64,000 bases of DNA, from contig CAJNOL010000041.1 of the NCBI GenBank assembly GCA_905250125.1, positions 186,001 through 250,000 of the forward strand, written 5' to 3'. This DNA is from Rotaria sordida (Eukaryota; Rotifera; Eurotatoria; Philodinida; Philodinidae). A program made the translations under genes and the position numbers. Under the pieces are notes generated by a model. That model did not search any database. It had not been told where the DNA came from and worked only from the letters and a program-made list of their open reading frames with translations. The stretch's first letter is position 1. Each line of letters opens with the position of its first letter. This document shows positions 35,341-49,745 of this stretch, piece by piece.

Positions 35341-38130
35341 TCGACGATAATCAAGATTCACCTGACGAAATGACTGAATTGTTGAAATCTCAAGATAACG
35401 ATACAATTATCGATGGTCCTGAGGTATTAACATTAATACTAACCCGAAAAAAAATTGTTTGTCTTTTGTTTTTTTTTTACTAACAAATTTATTTACTCAT
35501 CAGAGGCCAAATATTACTAACTTACCTGACGTAGCAATTATTCAGGTTAGATATGGTTACCTTTTGTTTTTTTTTTGTTTAGGATAAATTTTGTCTTATA
35601 AAATATAAAATTTGTATTTGTCGTATAGACATCAACAGACGGGGAAAATATTTCATCTAATGCTGCTGCAACTGCTTCGTCGCATTCAAGAGTTGAAGCT
35701 ATTGATCCACAAGATCATGAAACAACTCATAGACATAGACGAAATGAACAACCTGATGAACAACGACCATTAAATATTGAACATGAAGAAATTTTTAAAT
35801 ATGGTCTGTAATTTATGAATTTAAATAAAAGAAAAAACTATTACTAGTTTTATTTTATAGGAGCAAGTCATGTTGTGAAATTATTTGTACCTGTATCACT
35901 TTGTATGCTTATTGTTATTATAACAATTAAAACAACAAGTTAGTTAATTATTTGATTAAGAAAAATAAAAAGATAAATTTTGAATTTTTTTTTAAGGTTC
36001 ATACACTCCTGGTGGTGCAACATGGGCGTAAGAAAATATGAAATATAATATAAAATCTAATCTGTGATTTGTATTATTTTAGATATACACCATTTACAGA
36101 AGATAAATCAACTAATACGCAGCGAATATTATTTTCATTGGCAAATACATTTATTTTTATGGGTTTTGTTATTACGGCTACTGTTATTTTGATTTTATTA
36201 TATAAATTTAAATGCTATAAGGTATTGTTGAACTCAAATCTAAAAAGTAATTTAAATAGTCAATGAAGCTCTCTATCAAATATATTTCATAGATGGGCTA
36301 TGAGAAGAAAATATTCAACAGTGTAGTTTTCAAATTACAGAAAAACAGTGTGAAAATTAGTTTTTGAAGGTGTTATGTTAGAGAGTACAAATTTGTGAAT
36401 AAAATAAGAGGTAGTCGCATTTCTTACGACCTTCCTTTAAAAAGTTATAAGTATTACCGGAAAAAAAAATGCGTTTTTTTTTCGTAATGATATGATAACT
36501 TTCGTTATTTTGTAATGCTTATAATTTTATAAGAAAAAATCGTAGAAAATGCAGCGACGCCTCATTTTATTCAAAATTTTCTTCTTTTAAACTAATTTTT
36601 ACACGGTCTTCTACGACGTTAAGTTAAGTACTTGGTATCGTGCAAAAAGAATACGTTGGTTTTTGTATTTTTCATCAGTACTTTAGTATGATGTGAAGTT
36701 AATTGTATTAATTGTTTTAAAATCAATACAAGAAAATGATATATTTTCTTTATAAAAAATGAATTAAACGAAGATTTAATAATATTCTAAATCAGAGTTT
36801 GAAATTTATAGACAAATTTTGTTTTGTTTATATGTATAGATCATTCATGGATGGTTGATTTTAACAACATTGATGTTACTCTTCTTTTTCTTATATTCAT
36901 ATTTCAGGTTTGTATTATATAAAAAAAAAAACGAAATATGAAAATAATAAAATTATTATATTTTTTGCAGTAGTATATCAGCATCATTAAATCGACCAAT
37001 TGATATGATAACAATATGTTTTATAACATGGAATATAGGTGCTGTTGGTATGTTTTGTATTCATTGGAAAGGACCTTTACCTATTCAACAAGCTTATTTA
37101 ATTTTTATGTCGGCTCTTTTGGCACTTGTTTTCTATAAGTTTTTACCGGATTGGACAGGTTGGCTTATACTTGGTGTTATATCAATATGGGGTAAATGGA
37201 GACAAAAAAAAGCAAAATATTTTTTTTTCTATCGATGTCTTTTTTTTTAAGATCTTATTGCTGTTCTATGTCCAAAAGGTCCGTTACGTATTTTAGTTGA
37301 AACAGCACATGAACGTGGTGAACAAATATTTCCAGCATTAATTTATTCATGTAAATTTGTTTATTAATTTTTGTTGTTTAATTATTTTTTGTTTTTGTCT
37401 AATTTTAGCTACAATGGTTTATATGGTTACAGCAGTTGATCCACCACCAAGGGAACCGCAATTTGCACCAGATAATGTTGATACAAATATGGCTGGTAAA
37501 CTATGCAATATTCTTTTTTTTTTTCTTTCTAAAAAAAATTTTTATTTTAGTTAATGTTGATGAAACATTAAATGAAGAACAAAGAAATCAACGTGCTGCA
37601 ATAAGAAATAATAATGCTCGACGACAACTTATTCCTCGATCTGATGTACCACAAACGGCAACACGACGTGAACCAGCTCGATATGTTGTTGAACGATCAA
37701 ATTCACCTGTAATCGATGATGATGATGATGATGAAAGTAAATTTAATTGATTTCAATTGTTTCGTTTTAATCTTTTGTTGTTGTTGTTGAAATTGTTTTT
37801 TAGAAGGTGTTAAACTTGGTTTAGGTGATTTTATATTTTATTCAATTTTATTAGCAAAAGCATCAGCACTTGGTGATTGGAATGTAACAATAGCATGTTA
37901 TGTTTCATTATTAATTGTTAGTATAAAATTTTTGATTACATAATTTACCTTTATGTTTTTTTTCTTTTTCGTAGGGTTTATGTTTAACATTACTTTTATT
38001 AGCTATTATTCGTAAAGCATTACCAGCTTTACCTATATCGATTACATTTGGTCTTGTATTGTATTTTTCAACTGTTTATATTATTGGTCCATTTAGTGCT
38101 GAATTAAATCTTGGACAAGTTTTTATTTGA
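35328..38130 (+). CDS. PSEN: Presenilin, catalytic subunit of gamma-secretase
   Basis: Thirteen exons (35328-35423, 35504-35545, 35629-35803, 35861-35938, 35997-36027, 36083-36221, 36840-36907, 36971-37191, 37252-37350, 37409-37495, 37551-37736, 37804-37916, 37975-38130) give 496 residues. Presenilin is a multipass aspartyl protease that cleaves Notch, APP and other type I proteins within the membrane. The first catalytic Asp is in [20 protein letters not shown] and the second in [11 protein letters not shown]; the PAL motif is present as LPALPIS. TM1 begins [18 protein letters not shown]. The cytosolic loop between the two Asp halves is hydrophilic with an Asp run, as expected. The residue before the first catalytic Asp is Trp, where most presenilins have Tyr. 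The short C-terminus [14 protein letters not shown] keeps the family's conserved ending. Confidence 0.97.
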
Positions 38131-41100
38131 TAAAAATTACCCAGAACAATTTAATCTTTTCTTTTGTTTGATTTCCTAATTGATGTTCAAACATCCTAGT
38201 CGTATGTTCCATATATATATATATATAATTTCTTTGTAATTTTTTTTTTGTTTTCACAAATATATATATATATAAGTGATTTTTTTTTGTCTTAATCTAT
38301 GTTTAAATGTAATGAAAAAATATATCGTATGATTAAATAAGCTTTTCAATATTGTATGTGATCTTTGAAAAAAAAACACTTTAAATAACAACATATATGT
38401 TTTCTTTTTTTCAAAAAGAAACTTAATGAGATAGTAGGAAGTATTTTGAAAATCGATTTAAAGTTTATTTCATGGTCATCATTTTCTTTTTTCTTTTTTG
38501 TTTCTTATAGTCGTAATATGAGAATTTACTTGTCCTTGCTGTAAAATTTCAATATACTTAATTATTGATCGATCGCAAACATTTGATATACATGAAATGA
38601 CAAAAAAAAAAAAAAAACTTCTCATTTTCTTTTTTATTGAATATGACTATGGTATCAGATCCCATTCTTCTTTTTTTCCTTTGTGAATTAATGACAATAT
38701 AAGTAGTATTAAACCTTGAGGGTTGGATGGATATATGCGTCCATCCAAGCGATAAAAAAGAAAAAGAAAGTTAAAAAGGACAACTAGCGGTCATCTTCTT
38801 TTTTTTTTCTTGGTTCGTTACATCATATCATTATTACAATGTGTTAGTATCATCATAATTGATGTCTTTAGTTAAATGGTAAGCTTTCTTGTATGTATAT
38901 TTAAGCAAATATTCTGATGAGAACTAGTCGAAGATATAAGAAAAAAAAAAAGACGTGCCTGTCTTTTTCCTTTGGTAATGGTTCTTAGTAAATGTACATA
39001 ACATAACACGTATATAACAGGTAAGTCGGTGAATACTCTTGTGCGATACATTCAATAGTCTTCCTTCGTTTCGGTGATGGCTCGCAGAAAGGTCGCTTGC
39101 TCTAATAAGAAAGAAAAACGATGTAATTGTCCCTCACCTTATATATTTAGTTCATATTAATCAATAGTAAATGTGCAAGTTATGTGAGCTAGCATAGTTA
39201 TATACATATCTTCAATGTATTCTTTTTTTTTTAAATCTTCTATGGATTATCAAACTAGTCATGATAGTGAGTTTCACACATATAGATGTTTGAAAATGAA
39301 TATAATATGTAAGTAGATAAAACTTTAGTTGTAAAGAGAATAAATGTCATCTTTGATCATCAAGTTAGGATTTCTTTTGTTCATAATATCAAATACGAAG
39401 TTTGATGTATATATATATATATATATTTAAATATATATATATATATACTTTAATTCTTTTGGTTACGTCAAACTTTATCTTGTCTTGATTTTATATATAT
39501 ATAAACCTCGAAGGTGACCAAACACATACACATGGTTTTCATTTTCTTTTTTTTTCTCTGTTATGTATATGCATATACCTTTTTCTTTTTTAAAATGGAC
39601 ATCAAAAGTGTGTGAATGAATATTTAAACGATTGAATGTTACTGTCAAAAGAAAGCATCTATGACGAATGTGAAAATCAGTTCTTTTCTCCTCCCTCTTC
39701 CCATCTCTTCTCATCACAAACGATCGATCATCAACTTATATAGCTTCTTGCGTGTACTGTTCGAAAAGAAAAACTATGAAGACCGCAAGGCGATGGTAGT
39801 AGTGGTCGTCATATAGCGCAATACAATTAAGCATCGAACAATCAATTGTACATGATCATCGATGGCGACGTTCAATGTGTCACTCTCGCCATCACAACTA
39901 TACATTGAAAGGCAAAGAGAAATGATGAAGAATTGCATGTATTGGTCAGCAAATATATACATTGCGTCAATACGAACATTGGGGAGTGTCGAAATCGAGA
40001 ACACGAGAGAGAGAGAGAGACAGAGACAGAGAGCGAAAGACTTAGGATGTAAGTTAGAAGAAAAAGAAGGCTTATTTGTATGCAGATGTAGCTCACACTC
40101 TATATGAGTATGTCTTAAGGCTTTGTTAGATCATAAGAATTTACTATTCGATTTTACTTGAAATGGTAATTGAGACAGTTCATTTTTTGATTGTGTCCTC
40201 AGACAGTATGTGTATTATATACGTGTATATATATATATATATATATGTGTGTGAGTAAATGCCTTTAGATGAAAAGACAAAAAAACTATTGCTTTTGAAA
40301 TTGATTCTTCATCGAATGAATCTTGCCTTTGTTCTTTCGTATTTATTATGCTAAACAACTTGAAGTTTATATTGACTAGATATGTAAAAAAAAAATGGAA
40401 GGATGTATGTATGCATATCTGACCTCAATAAATAAAAGAAATTAACCTTGGTCGAAAGTAAATAAATTAGTTGATCTATTTATTAATTTGTTGTATTCCA
40501 TGTAAATATGTATATACTATAGTGAGAAGGGATCGTGTCTCGACGTGCTTTTTTTCTTTTCTTTTTTGTATATTATTCTCCTTTAGTATTGAGAAGCCAT
40601 AGAGTACTATTTCAATCATTTTAATGAATTTGTCATGTGTAAGTTGACATAGACCAACTCAGGGTCGTGCCATTTCATTTTTTCACTTTTTCTCTGTTCT
40701 TTCTTTATGTATATATATACACATAGTATTCATATCGATTGTCCTAAGAGAAGATGTATAAAGCCTTGAATATTGTGAAGATCAGTAATAACTGATAATT
40801 GATCTTTTGTTGATTGCATATATTCATTTTGACTCCGTTCATTGAGTATATACTTGTATACTAATATCAGAGATAAGTATCCCGTTGCTACAATGTCATC
40901 TCTCTCTCTCTCTCACCGTCCTTTTTTCTTATTAATAACGACTCACCATTCATGTATGTATATATATATATATATTACACAATTTTGAATAACAGGTTAT
41001 TTTTTCTCTTTTTTTTTTTATTCAAGAGTCATTGTGAAGTTTCTTTTTTTTGTGTGTGTATGTATTTATCGCTTTTGCGAGCATCATTACAATTGAATAA

Positions 41101-42138
41101 TAGAAGAATAGGTAGATAGAGAGGAAGAGAGACGTCAGGTAATTACATATAGATGTTTGTGATTATATACGTATATATATATATATATATATATCTATAT
41201 CTATATATATTGATACAAAAAATGGCAGACGCACGATGCTATGCGCTCCGTACTCTATTATCAGTTCAATTTGATGTTATGACTGGCTGCCTGTCTATCA
41301 TCTGATGACATTAGATCATCAAACTGTCTGGATGTAACATTTTCAAATGAAGTGCCAGGTAAGTATTAGCATAGAGAAAATGAGAATGAATGAGCATTAG
41401 AGATGAAAAACAATAAAAATGGTCTGAATAGACAAAGAGAATAAAAATAGAACGATGTCTAACACACCTAAAGAGGTATGACTAGACCTAGACACATACA
41501 CACACACATATTTATATAAGGACAGAATCAGTATGAAACAATTTAGATCTCGATACATTGATTTAGTCATTGTTTTTAATGTAAACACTTCGATTAACTT
41601 TTGAATCTTCATAGTCACTATGCATATATTATATATATATATATGTATAGTTTGCATCGATTTAGATCGAATTCCAAAGAATAATACTTGGATACAAGTT
41701 GTTTCTTTTTTCTTTAATGTTTTTATTTTTAATTTATCTTTTCTTCATCTTTTTTTTCTATTTATCGACTGAATGACTTTTATCCAGTCTTATTTATATT
41801 ATTCTTTGTGTAATCTATAGATTTATCTATCTATGTATACTATTCGTTATTTTCTCTGTTAACCGTACAAGAATATGATCTTTGTTTTATCTTGATCGAT
41901 ATATATATATATATATATAGACATATAAATACTCGGTGAATCATTGACCAGTCTCATTTTACATTTCTATCATCTATTCAAATAACATGGCGATAAATAA
42001 TAATCAGTATTAGTTTTAATGAAGTGAAATGAATAAATTCTAAGTCAACAAAAAAAAAACCAAATTATATTTGTCAATATTTTAGATAATAAAAGATCAT
42101 ATTTTGTGTTGAGTGAGAGAGAGTGACGGCGAAGTCTG
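38131..42138. other. 4-kb intergenic region rich in AT microsatellites
   Basis: No gene found. Long (AT)n tracts occur near 38213, 39410-39450 (two tracts around a central tttaaa, able to form a cruciform), 40220-40246, 41168-41205, 41632 and 41900. Short (GA)n and (CT)n tracts occur near 40003 and 40900. A perfect hairpin, ttggatgga-tatatgcg-tccatccaa, lies near 38723-38748. Open frames around 39475-40107 follow the dinucleotide repeats and are not believed. The 3' end of this stretch likely contains the promoter of the FH2 gene. Confidence 0.5.
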
Positions 42139-44597
42139 ATGCTAACTACTCCGATGACGACTATTCAATATGGTTCACCAACTGATGATATTTATAAAAA
42201 TGGTTAATTTCTTTTTCTTTTTTTGTTTGAAATAAATATTCAGTTTGTTTTTGTTTTGTATCTTTTTTTCAAATAGAAATGATATCAAGCCAGTCGCCTT
42301 CTGATGGTTTCGTTGGATTACCGCCTCCTCCTCCTCCACCGCCTGCACCACCTGTATTTAACAATAACAACAATAATAATAACAACAACACAAATAATTT
42401 ATGTAAAATTTTATTACCACATCAAGAAGTTAATCTTGTTGTTAATCGAGCAAATATAACTGAAATTCAAGCACGTTCAGTTCCAACAATGCTCATGACT
42501 GGCAATAATATTTGGACACGACGTGTTTTACCAAATCTTCGTATAAAACAAACTGTATTTGATCAACACTATGGTGAATCAAAATCGACAATGACAGGTC
42601 ATTATCGACGATCAAGCCTAACAACAAGTTATATTGGAGGAGGAGGAGGACTAGGTGGTATGAATGATGATGGTCCACTTTCATTTGTTTTACTTGATGC
42701 TACATCTAAAATGCTTTATGATGTACCTATGCGTCATTTACTTCAATTGGTTAAAAAAGACCATGATGATGATGCTAGTATTGATCATGTTATTCGAGCT
42801 ATTGATGAAACACATATGAAATCTGACTGGTAAGAAATGCGATTTGTTTTTTTTTTTTTGTTTTTCATAGTAATTCTAATTTTGATAGTTATGATTTTTT
42901 TAAATGTATAAAATTTTCATGTTCTTTGACATGTTTTTATAGAAGAAGTGAAACTTTATTAAATTTGTTCAATCTTTGAAATTTGTATAGCAAACATATT
43001 CATGCAAGACATAACTTATCGTCATAGATGGATGTTCAATTATAATATTAGATTTGTATAAAATCGTTATAATAGTAAAATCAACTTTCCTACAGATTTT
43101 CTCCTAAGAAAATGATTGAAATATTATTTAAACATTTTCATTAAACTCTCGAATTAAATATTGCTTGACGGTACAAATAAAATCTTTGATTAAATAGAAT
43201 CCATTATGGCTTACGTAGATTGCCTCATAAAAAAAAGAAAAAGAAATAAGGCTTCTCAAACATACTGATTACGAAATAGAATTTTTTTTTTTTTGATTAA
43301 AGATATGATGAAAGAATTGATTTTAACGATAATTCAATTTCGAAGAAATGAATTAATGTGCTGATAATTCGAAATTTGACCAAAAAAACAGCTTTTCTCA
43401 AATTTCACCTTCTCAACATCTTAAAATATAGTTGCACACTTTTCATAACATTCTTATAATTAAACTAAAAAAAAAATATTTATATTTATATATATATATA
43501 TATATATAGGCTTGATGCTGTTACTGCTTTAAATAAACAATTTGATAAAAGACCAGAAGATAAAGCACGTGTATTAGCACATAAAGGTTCAACACATGGT
43601 TTAGTACTTATAGAACAATTTTTTGTTAAACTTGTTCGTGTACCAGCATATGAATTTAAATTAATTTATTTAAAATTTTGTGAAGAAGCACCAACACAAC
43701 TTGAACGTATCAGTAAACATATTAATGATCTACTTGAAAGTATTCAAGTTATTTTAAATAATGAACAATTACCAGGTATACTTCATTTACTTTGTTTACT
43801 TTACAATAGTATAACAGGCAAAACAATTCCTGGTCTTCATTTTGATTCAATTTTATCTGTACTTTCAACACGTACACCTAAACAAAATACAACAATAGCA
43901 CATCTACTTTGTCATCTATTAGAAGAACAATATCCAACATTATTAAATATATTTGATAATCAAATATTATTAAAATTAAAAGATTTATCATCAATTAAAT
44001 ATATACCTATTTATATTGATATACGTTTATTATATACACGTTATAAACAATTAAATACAACATTAAGAGAATTACAACAACAATTAATTATTATACCTGA
44101 ACATATAAAAACAACACTTAATGATATACAAATAATATTTACAAAATTATTTGATGATGAAAATAAAATAAAAAAGTATGAAAAAGATTTATCAAATTAT
44201 TTTTGTCTATGGGATTTATCAATTGAAATATGTTTTTCAACACTTGGACAATTTATTGATAAAATTCGTCTTGCACATATGCAAAATGTTGAACAAAATC
44301 GTCGTAATGAATTATTATTAAAACAACAACAACAACAACAACAGCAACAACAGCAACAACAACAACGTTCATATGATAATCGTTTTGTTCAAACACCAAC
44401 AACAACACGTTTATTACGAAATTCTCAAAATCAATATGGTTCAGATACAAATATTTTTCGTGATCATCTTAATGTTCCATTAACACCAACAACTACACGA
44501 CAACGATATAAAGTTAATAAAACTTCACGTGAACGTTTTTGTGGTTCTTCACGTGATATATCTTATACCAATGATGAACAACAAGAATCAATGGAAT

Positions 44598-44628
<31 letters not shown>

Positions 44629-47557
44629 TCGTACACAAAATTTATTACCAAATGCAATACCACGTAAACGTGGTCATTCACCAACATCAAAAACAATTTT
44701 TACTAAACGACCATTTAATGCACTTCCAATATGTACAACAACAATACACGATCAACAATCAGTAAATCATTTTATTTTGACTTTTTTTTTAAAATTAATT
44801 TTCATTTTTTTGTAGGACGATGTTTTTCTTTCACCAACATTAAATCATGAACAGGAAGATAATAATGATACAAAAATGGATTGTTCAACAACAATAACAA
44901 CAGAAGAAATAAATTCTCATGATAATAATAATATTAATGATGATCATTTATTACCATCAACAGCTCGTGTTATATCTGTATGTGAAATACAACCATCATT
45001 TTATTTAACAACACCAATAAGACGTTTATTTGATCCATCGAATGATCAATCAACACCAAATGATACAAATCGACCTATTGATTATAAAAATAATAATTCT
45101 ATAACACCACCAATAACTAATATTCAACATATAAAATATTTAAATAATGAAAATGATAATAATAAAGAAAATTCTCATTATTTAACACCAATAACATCAT
45201 CAACATCATCGTCATCGTCTGATATTCAAAATACTACAGAGGTAAAAAAATCTAGTATATACAAGCTTATCTTAAAAACTCCAATATATCATTAGTCTTT
45301 AATTAACTAACACATCTTTCTTTTCTTTTTTTGTTGGTCTTTGATTCCTTTAAGTAGTTGATTAAAATCTTTTTGTTTTCTTCTTTGTTGTTTTTTTCCG
45401 TTTATTTGTTTGTTCGGTCTTGTTTGCTTCTGCTACTTTTTATAGTTATTTCATTGGTACAAGAATTTGTTTCATCATATTTGGTATTCAACATTGATAA
45501 TGATTTCATCAACAATATGGCCATGAAAACAAAAATGATAATCAACGATTTCTATTTTTTGTTGTTGTTGTTGTTGTTGTTGTTGCTCTTTGTATTTTTT
45601 ATTTTGTTCTCTCATTTAAGAAGATAACCTTTTTTTATCACGACGACGACAATTCAACAAATGAACTTTATACATCATAGAGTTGTTCGTGATTCAAATT
45701 GATCTTCTTCTTGGTATTTTTTTTTATGTATTCATGATTTCTTTTTTTTTTTGAACATCATAATGAAAGATTATTGATTTGATTCGTTGTCTAGTTCTTT
45801 TTTTTTGTGAAACAGTAGTATGTTGTTTTTTTTTTGAAAGAGATTTTTTTCATTTATAAGCGTTGCATTTCGTTTTGTTTCTCGTTATTTTTTCGTTTTA
45901 TTCATTATAAGCTTTATTCTTGATGTAGTTCGTTCTTTTCATGTAGTTGCTAACACCGTATTTTGTATGAATGGTTGATATTCTGAAGCAAAAAAAAAAC
46001 ACACACACACAACGTAGATGAAATATAATATATGAACACAAATGCATGCATGATTATTTTCTACCATTGCTTAGTATTAGCACTTTAGTTATAATTCTTG
46101 GGTATTAGAAATTCTTTAATAAAAAAAAAAAACCATAAATAATTTGCTTTTTCTAAGTAAGTATTAATAAATCAATAGAATTAAAAGATCTCTTTGACTA
46201 GATGAATTAAAATAATATTTTCTAAAAAAGATTGATTGATTGATTTCAGTTATCGTCATTACCAAATTCTATTGATGATGATAGTCAACAATCTTCAAGT
46301 TTATCATTACCTATTGATAATTCAAATGATGAAAATCGTTCTTGTTTACCGACAATGCCATCATTATTATCTGATTCAGAAACACTTGATGAAGGTTTTG
46401 AAACTCAATCAAATGTAAGTGAAACTGTTGAATCAACTTCACGATCATGTCCACTTGAAACGAATTCAAATGAAATCAAATCTATATCAACTGATGAAAC
46501 TCTTGCTGATGAACTTACACGACGTCTTACATTCAATTCAACTCGTCGATTAACTCATGATAATCATATTCGTAATAATAGACGAACATCATTATCTCAT
46601 GGACGATCAGCAAGTTTATTGAAAACATCAACATCAGCTTATAATTATTCAACATTTACTTCAACTGGCCAACAAAATAAAACATTATCTACAAAACGTG
46701 CACCATCAGCTGAAAGTGTACGATCAACATCAACAAATAATAATAATAATAATAATACAGCTAATGGTATTCGATCAAGTCGACATATACAACGTTGTGC
46801 TGTATCACGACGAATTTGGAATGAAAAAGATACTGATGAAACATCAAAAACGACTCTTAATACTTCTTCTTCACCATCATCATCATTCCCTCAATCTTTA
46901 ACAGCACAAACTACAATAGAATCTGATGAAGTTTCATCATCTTCAACTCTTACTACAATAACAATGACTAATCATCGTATATCTTCAATGAAATCGAAAA
47001 ATAAAATGCGTAATATTCATTCTGTAACAGATTCATCATTTCGTTCATATTCTCCTATAAATCGTAAAGTCTCTTCTCGTCTTGGTCATGCAAGTTCATG
47101 TCAAAATGTTTCAACAACAACAATTAATAGTTCAAAATCTTCACCATTAACTAAAACTCGTTCTCCACCAAATACTTTTCTTAATAATAGTCAAATTCTT
47201 CGTTCATCATTTAGTCGACCAACTGAAAAACCATTGCGTGCTTGTCATATGTCAACTACAACAAATAATGAATCATCATCATCATCTAATCGACCATCAC
47301 CAAGAACACGACGATTATTTAGTTCAAATAGTGATCTTCAATCAACATCAACAGCATCACCAAAAAATCTTCGAAAACCACCATCATCTTGGCATCATCA
47401 AAAAGCTCTTACAAATAAAACAACATTAACTACTGTTCTTCCATCATCTGGTTTGAATACTAATCGAAAAGCATCAACAAGTACAATTGATTTACGTAAA
47501 ACAAATCCAATGAACAGCAGTGTTTTTCAACGTTTAACTCAATCTAAACGATTGTAA
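42139..47557 (+). CDS. FH2-domain (formin-like) protein, 1200 aa
   Basis: Five exons (42139-42202, 42277-42829, 43510-44761, 44816-45241, 46250-47557) give 1200 residues. A short FH1-like proline run (LPPPPPPPPAPP) near residue 40 is followed by Asn repeats and then a diverged FH2 domain. FH2 features: MRHLLQLVKKD with VIRAIDETHMKSDWL, FDKRPEDKARVLA (the PxxxE region), VILNNEQLPGILHLLCLLYN, HFDSILSVLS, and TTIAHLLCHLLEEQYPTLL, which matches TLLHFLVELLEEKYP. FH2 dimers nucleate and elongate actin filaments. The canonical GNxxN motif is replaced (YNSITGKT), so activity is uncertain. The rest is a Ser/Thr/Asn-rich, basic, probably disordered tail with poly-Gln (44325-44364) and poly-Thr. If the intron at 45242 is retained, translation stops at 45293-45295. 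Its closest relative in the window is the convergent gene at 47881-49745. Confidence 0.72.
44325..44364 (+). repeat. CAA/CAG microsatellite encoding poly-Gln
   Basis: A run of CAA and CAG codons just after the FH2 domain encodes about 13-14 consecutive Gln residues. A second triplet tract, (ACA)n near 44598-44629, encodes poly-Thr in the same exon. Confidence 0.85.
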
Positions 47558-47880
47558 TATGTGAAAATTTTCTTGTCTTTTTAATTGCTCAATGCATGCT
47601 TCTTTTTTTTTTTGTTGTTTGTCTGTCTATTTGTTTTCTCTCTTTTATAATGATTAAATCTATTTTAAAACTAAATTAATAACAAGCATATTGTATCATG
47701 CTTTGATTTTCTTTATATATATATATATTTTCCTTTTAAAACGTATATAACATCGAACAAAAAAAAACACATGCAAAAATCCACGATAAAAAACAAAATA
47801 ACAACGAGGAGAAAAAAATTGAAAAAGAATTTTCAACGAACATATAAAAAACAGCAAATAACACGGAATTAAGTTATATA

Positions 47881-49745
47881 TTAAACACATGATAAAAACG
47901 AAGATGTTTTATTTATTGGTAAAAATATGGAATGTTTACGTTCATTATTTATTATTGAAATTTTTTGTGTTTTTTCTTTCATATTTTCAATATATGCAAG
48001 ACGAAGTTTATCAACAAATTGACCAATAGTTGATAAACAAATATCAATTGTTAAATCATTTGAACAAAAATAATTAGCTAAATTTTGTTCACCTGTTTTT
48101 ATAAGAATTTCTTGTTGAAATAATTTATCAAATTGTTTTTTTGTTTCAAAAAACATTGATGAAATAAATAATGGTAATTCATATTGATTTTTAATATTTA
48201 TATATTCATATTCAAGTTGCTGATATTGTTGATAAATTTCACGTATTTCTATATAAAATTTTTCATATTTTATTGAAATAAATTTTTTTAATTCAATTAA
48301 TGTTTCATCATTAATTATATTTATTAAATAATTTGAATAATATTCATTAAGAATTTCTACTAGAACATGTGCAACAGTTTTATTTAATTGATTTATTGGT
48401 GAATTTAATGCATCAATTAATGATATAAAATCAAGACCGGGTACACATTTATTTGATATAATATTATATAAATAACATAAAAGTTGAAATATACCAGGTA
48501 AGTATTTATTATTTAAAATTAATTCAATATTATGAATAAGATTATCAATTGATTGACTTAATAAATTTAATTGTAATTGTAATTCATCACGATATTGATA
48601 ACAATTTAATTTAAAATTATAATTTGGTATATGAAGAAGTTTTATAAAAAATAATTCAATTAAATTTATATTATTAAAATTTTCAATATTATATGTTTCA
48701 AATTTGATTTTATGATCTGGTCGTTTTTCAAAATGTTTATTTAATGTTTTATTTAAACGTTGAACACATTGAAGCCTAGAAGAAAAAAAAATATCTGTTT
48801 GTGCAATTCCCTTGTGTGAACTATTAACGATAGAAAGCATATTTCAATAAATATTATTAAAATTCTTATTCGTAGATTGAAACATACTGAACTAAGACTA
48901 AAATTCGTAATTTTTTGTATCCTGATGACTGACATATATACACAAATCCTACGATGATTTATTAAATTTCAACATTTGATAAATTTTCTCATAGTTTTTT
49001 TTATAAATACAGTTCTTTATTAAAATCTACAATATGCTTTCACTATACACAAACTTCATGCAAAACTTTACCATTCATTATCAATATTTCCTGTATCGAT
49101 ACCATGAAGAACATCATCAATAGTGGCATTTTGACCATTATTTTTTGCTAATAATTGAAGTAAATGTCGCATAGTTACATCATAATTTAATTGTGATGAT
49201 TTATCAAGTATTTGAAATGGTCGTGTAATTGTTGTTGTCATTGATGAATTTTTCGTATGCTGTTCATTGCTATTGTTTTGTTTTGTTTCTTTAGCAAAAA
49301 ATTTATTAAGAATATTTACATCAAATTTTGTTGAATTCAATGATGATTGTGTCCAAATATTTGTTTCATTATATTTAAAATTATAAATTGGTCTTGCACG
49401 AATTTTAGGATATTTATAATTTGTATGATCAAGTAATGGTGATGGTGTTTGATGAAGAAGATAAACATTACTATCACTAGTAATACCATTTACATTTAAA
49501 CTTGTATGTGTTCGTTTTTTTGTATTAAGAACTGTAAGAAAATCTTGAAATGGTGGTGGTGCTGGTGCTGGTGTAGGAGAAACTTTATCAGGTTCAATTT
49601 GTAAATTTTCTAGAAGATTACGTTTTTTTAGTGGCTGACAACCTGAAGAATATCAATAGATATTTATATGATTAACAACAGAAAAATTAATATTACTATT
49701 AACACTTGTCGTCCAATTGACTGAAGAGCTATAGTAATTCGGCAT
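47881..49745 (-). CDS. FH2-domain (formin-like) paralogue, 501 aa
   Basis: Minus-strand exons 49745-49706 (tentative), 49642-49072 and 48775-47881 give 501 residues. A minimal proline stretch (SPTPAPAPPPF) stands where FH1 would be. The FH2 region parallels the plus-strand neighbour block by block: YDVTMRHLLQLLAKN with IDDVLHGIDTGNIDNEW, LNKTLNKHFEKRPDHK, ILNNKYLPGIFQLLCYLYN, TVAHVLVEILNEYYSNYL, and LSTIGQFVDKLRLAYIENM. The intron after the NEW segment sits at the same codon position and phase (split Trp codon) as in the neighbour, which supports common descent. It lacks the long disordered tail. The first exon is the least certain part because its donor (gtgtta) is weak. The genes converge, with 323 bp between stop codons. 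Confidence 0.68.

Noticed and set aside
39475-40107. Open frames across dinucleotide repeats
   Set aside because: Composition follows GA/CT and AT microsatellites; no protein-like features.
44253-44696. Minus-strand frames with poly-Val and poly-Leu
   Set aside because: Shadows of the CAA/CAG and ACA triplet repeats in the FH2 gene.
45358-45627. Hydrophobic frame rich in Leu/Phe
   Set aside because: Lies in the last intron of the FH2 gene; the apparent helices come from T-rich sequence and GTT repeats.
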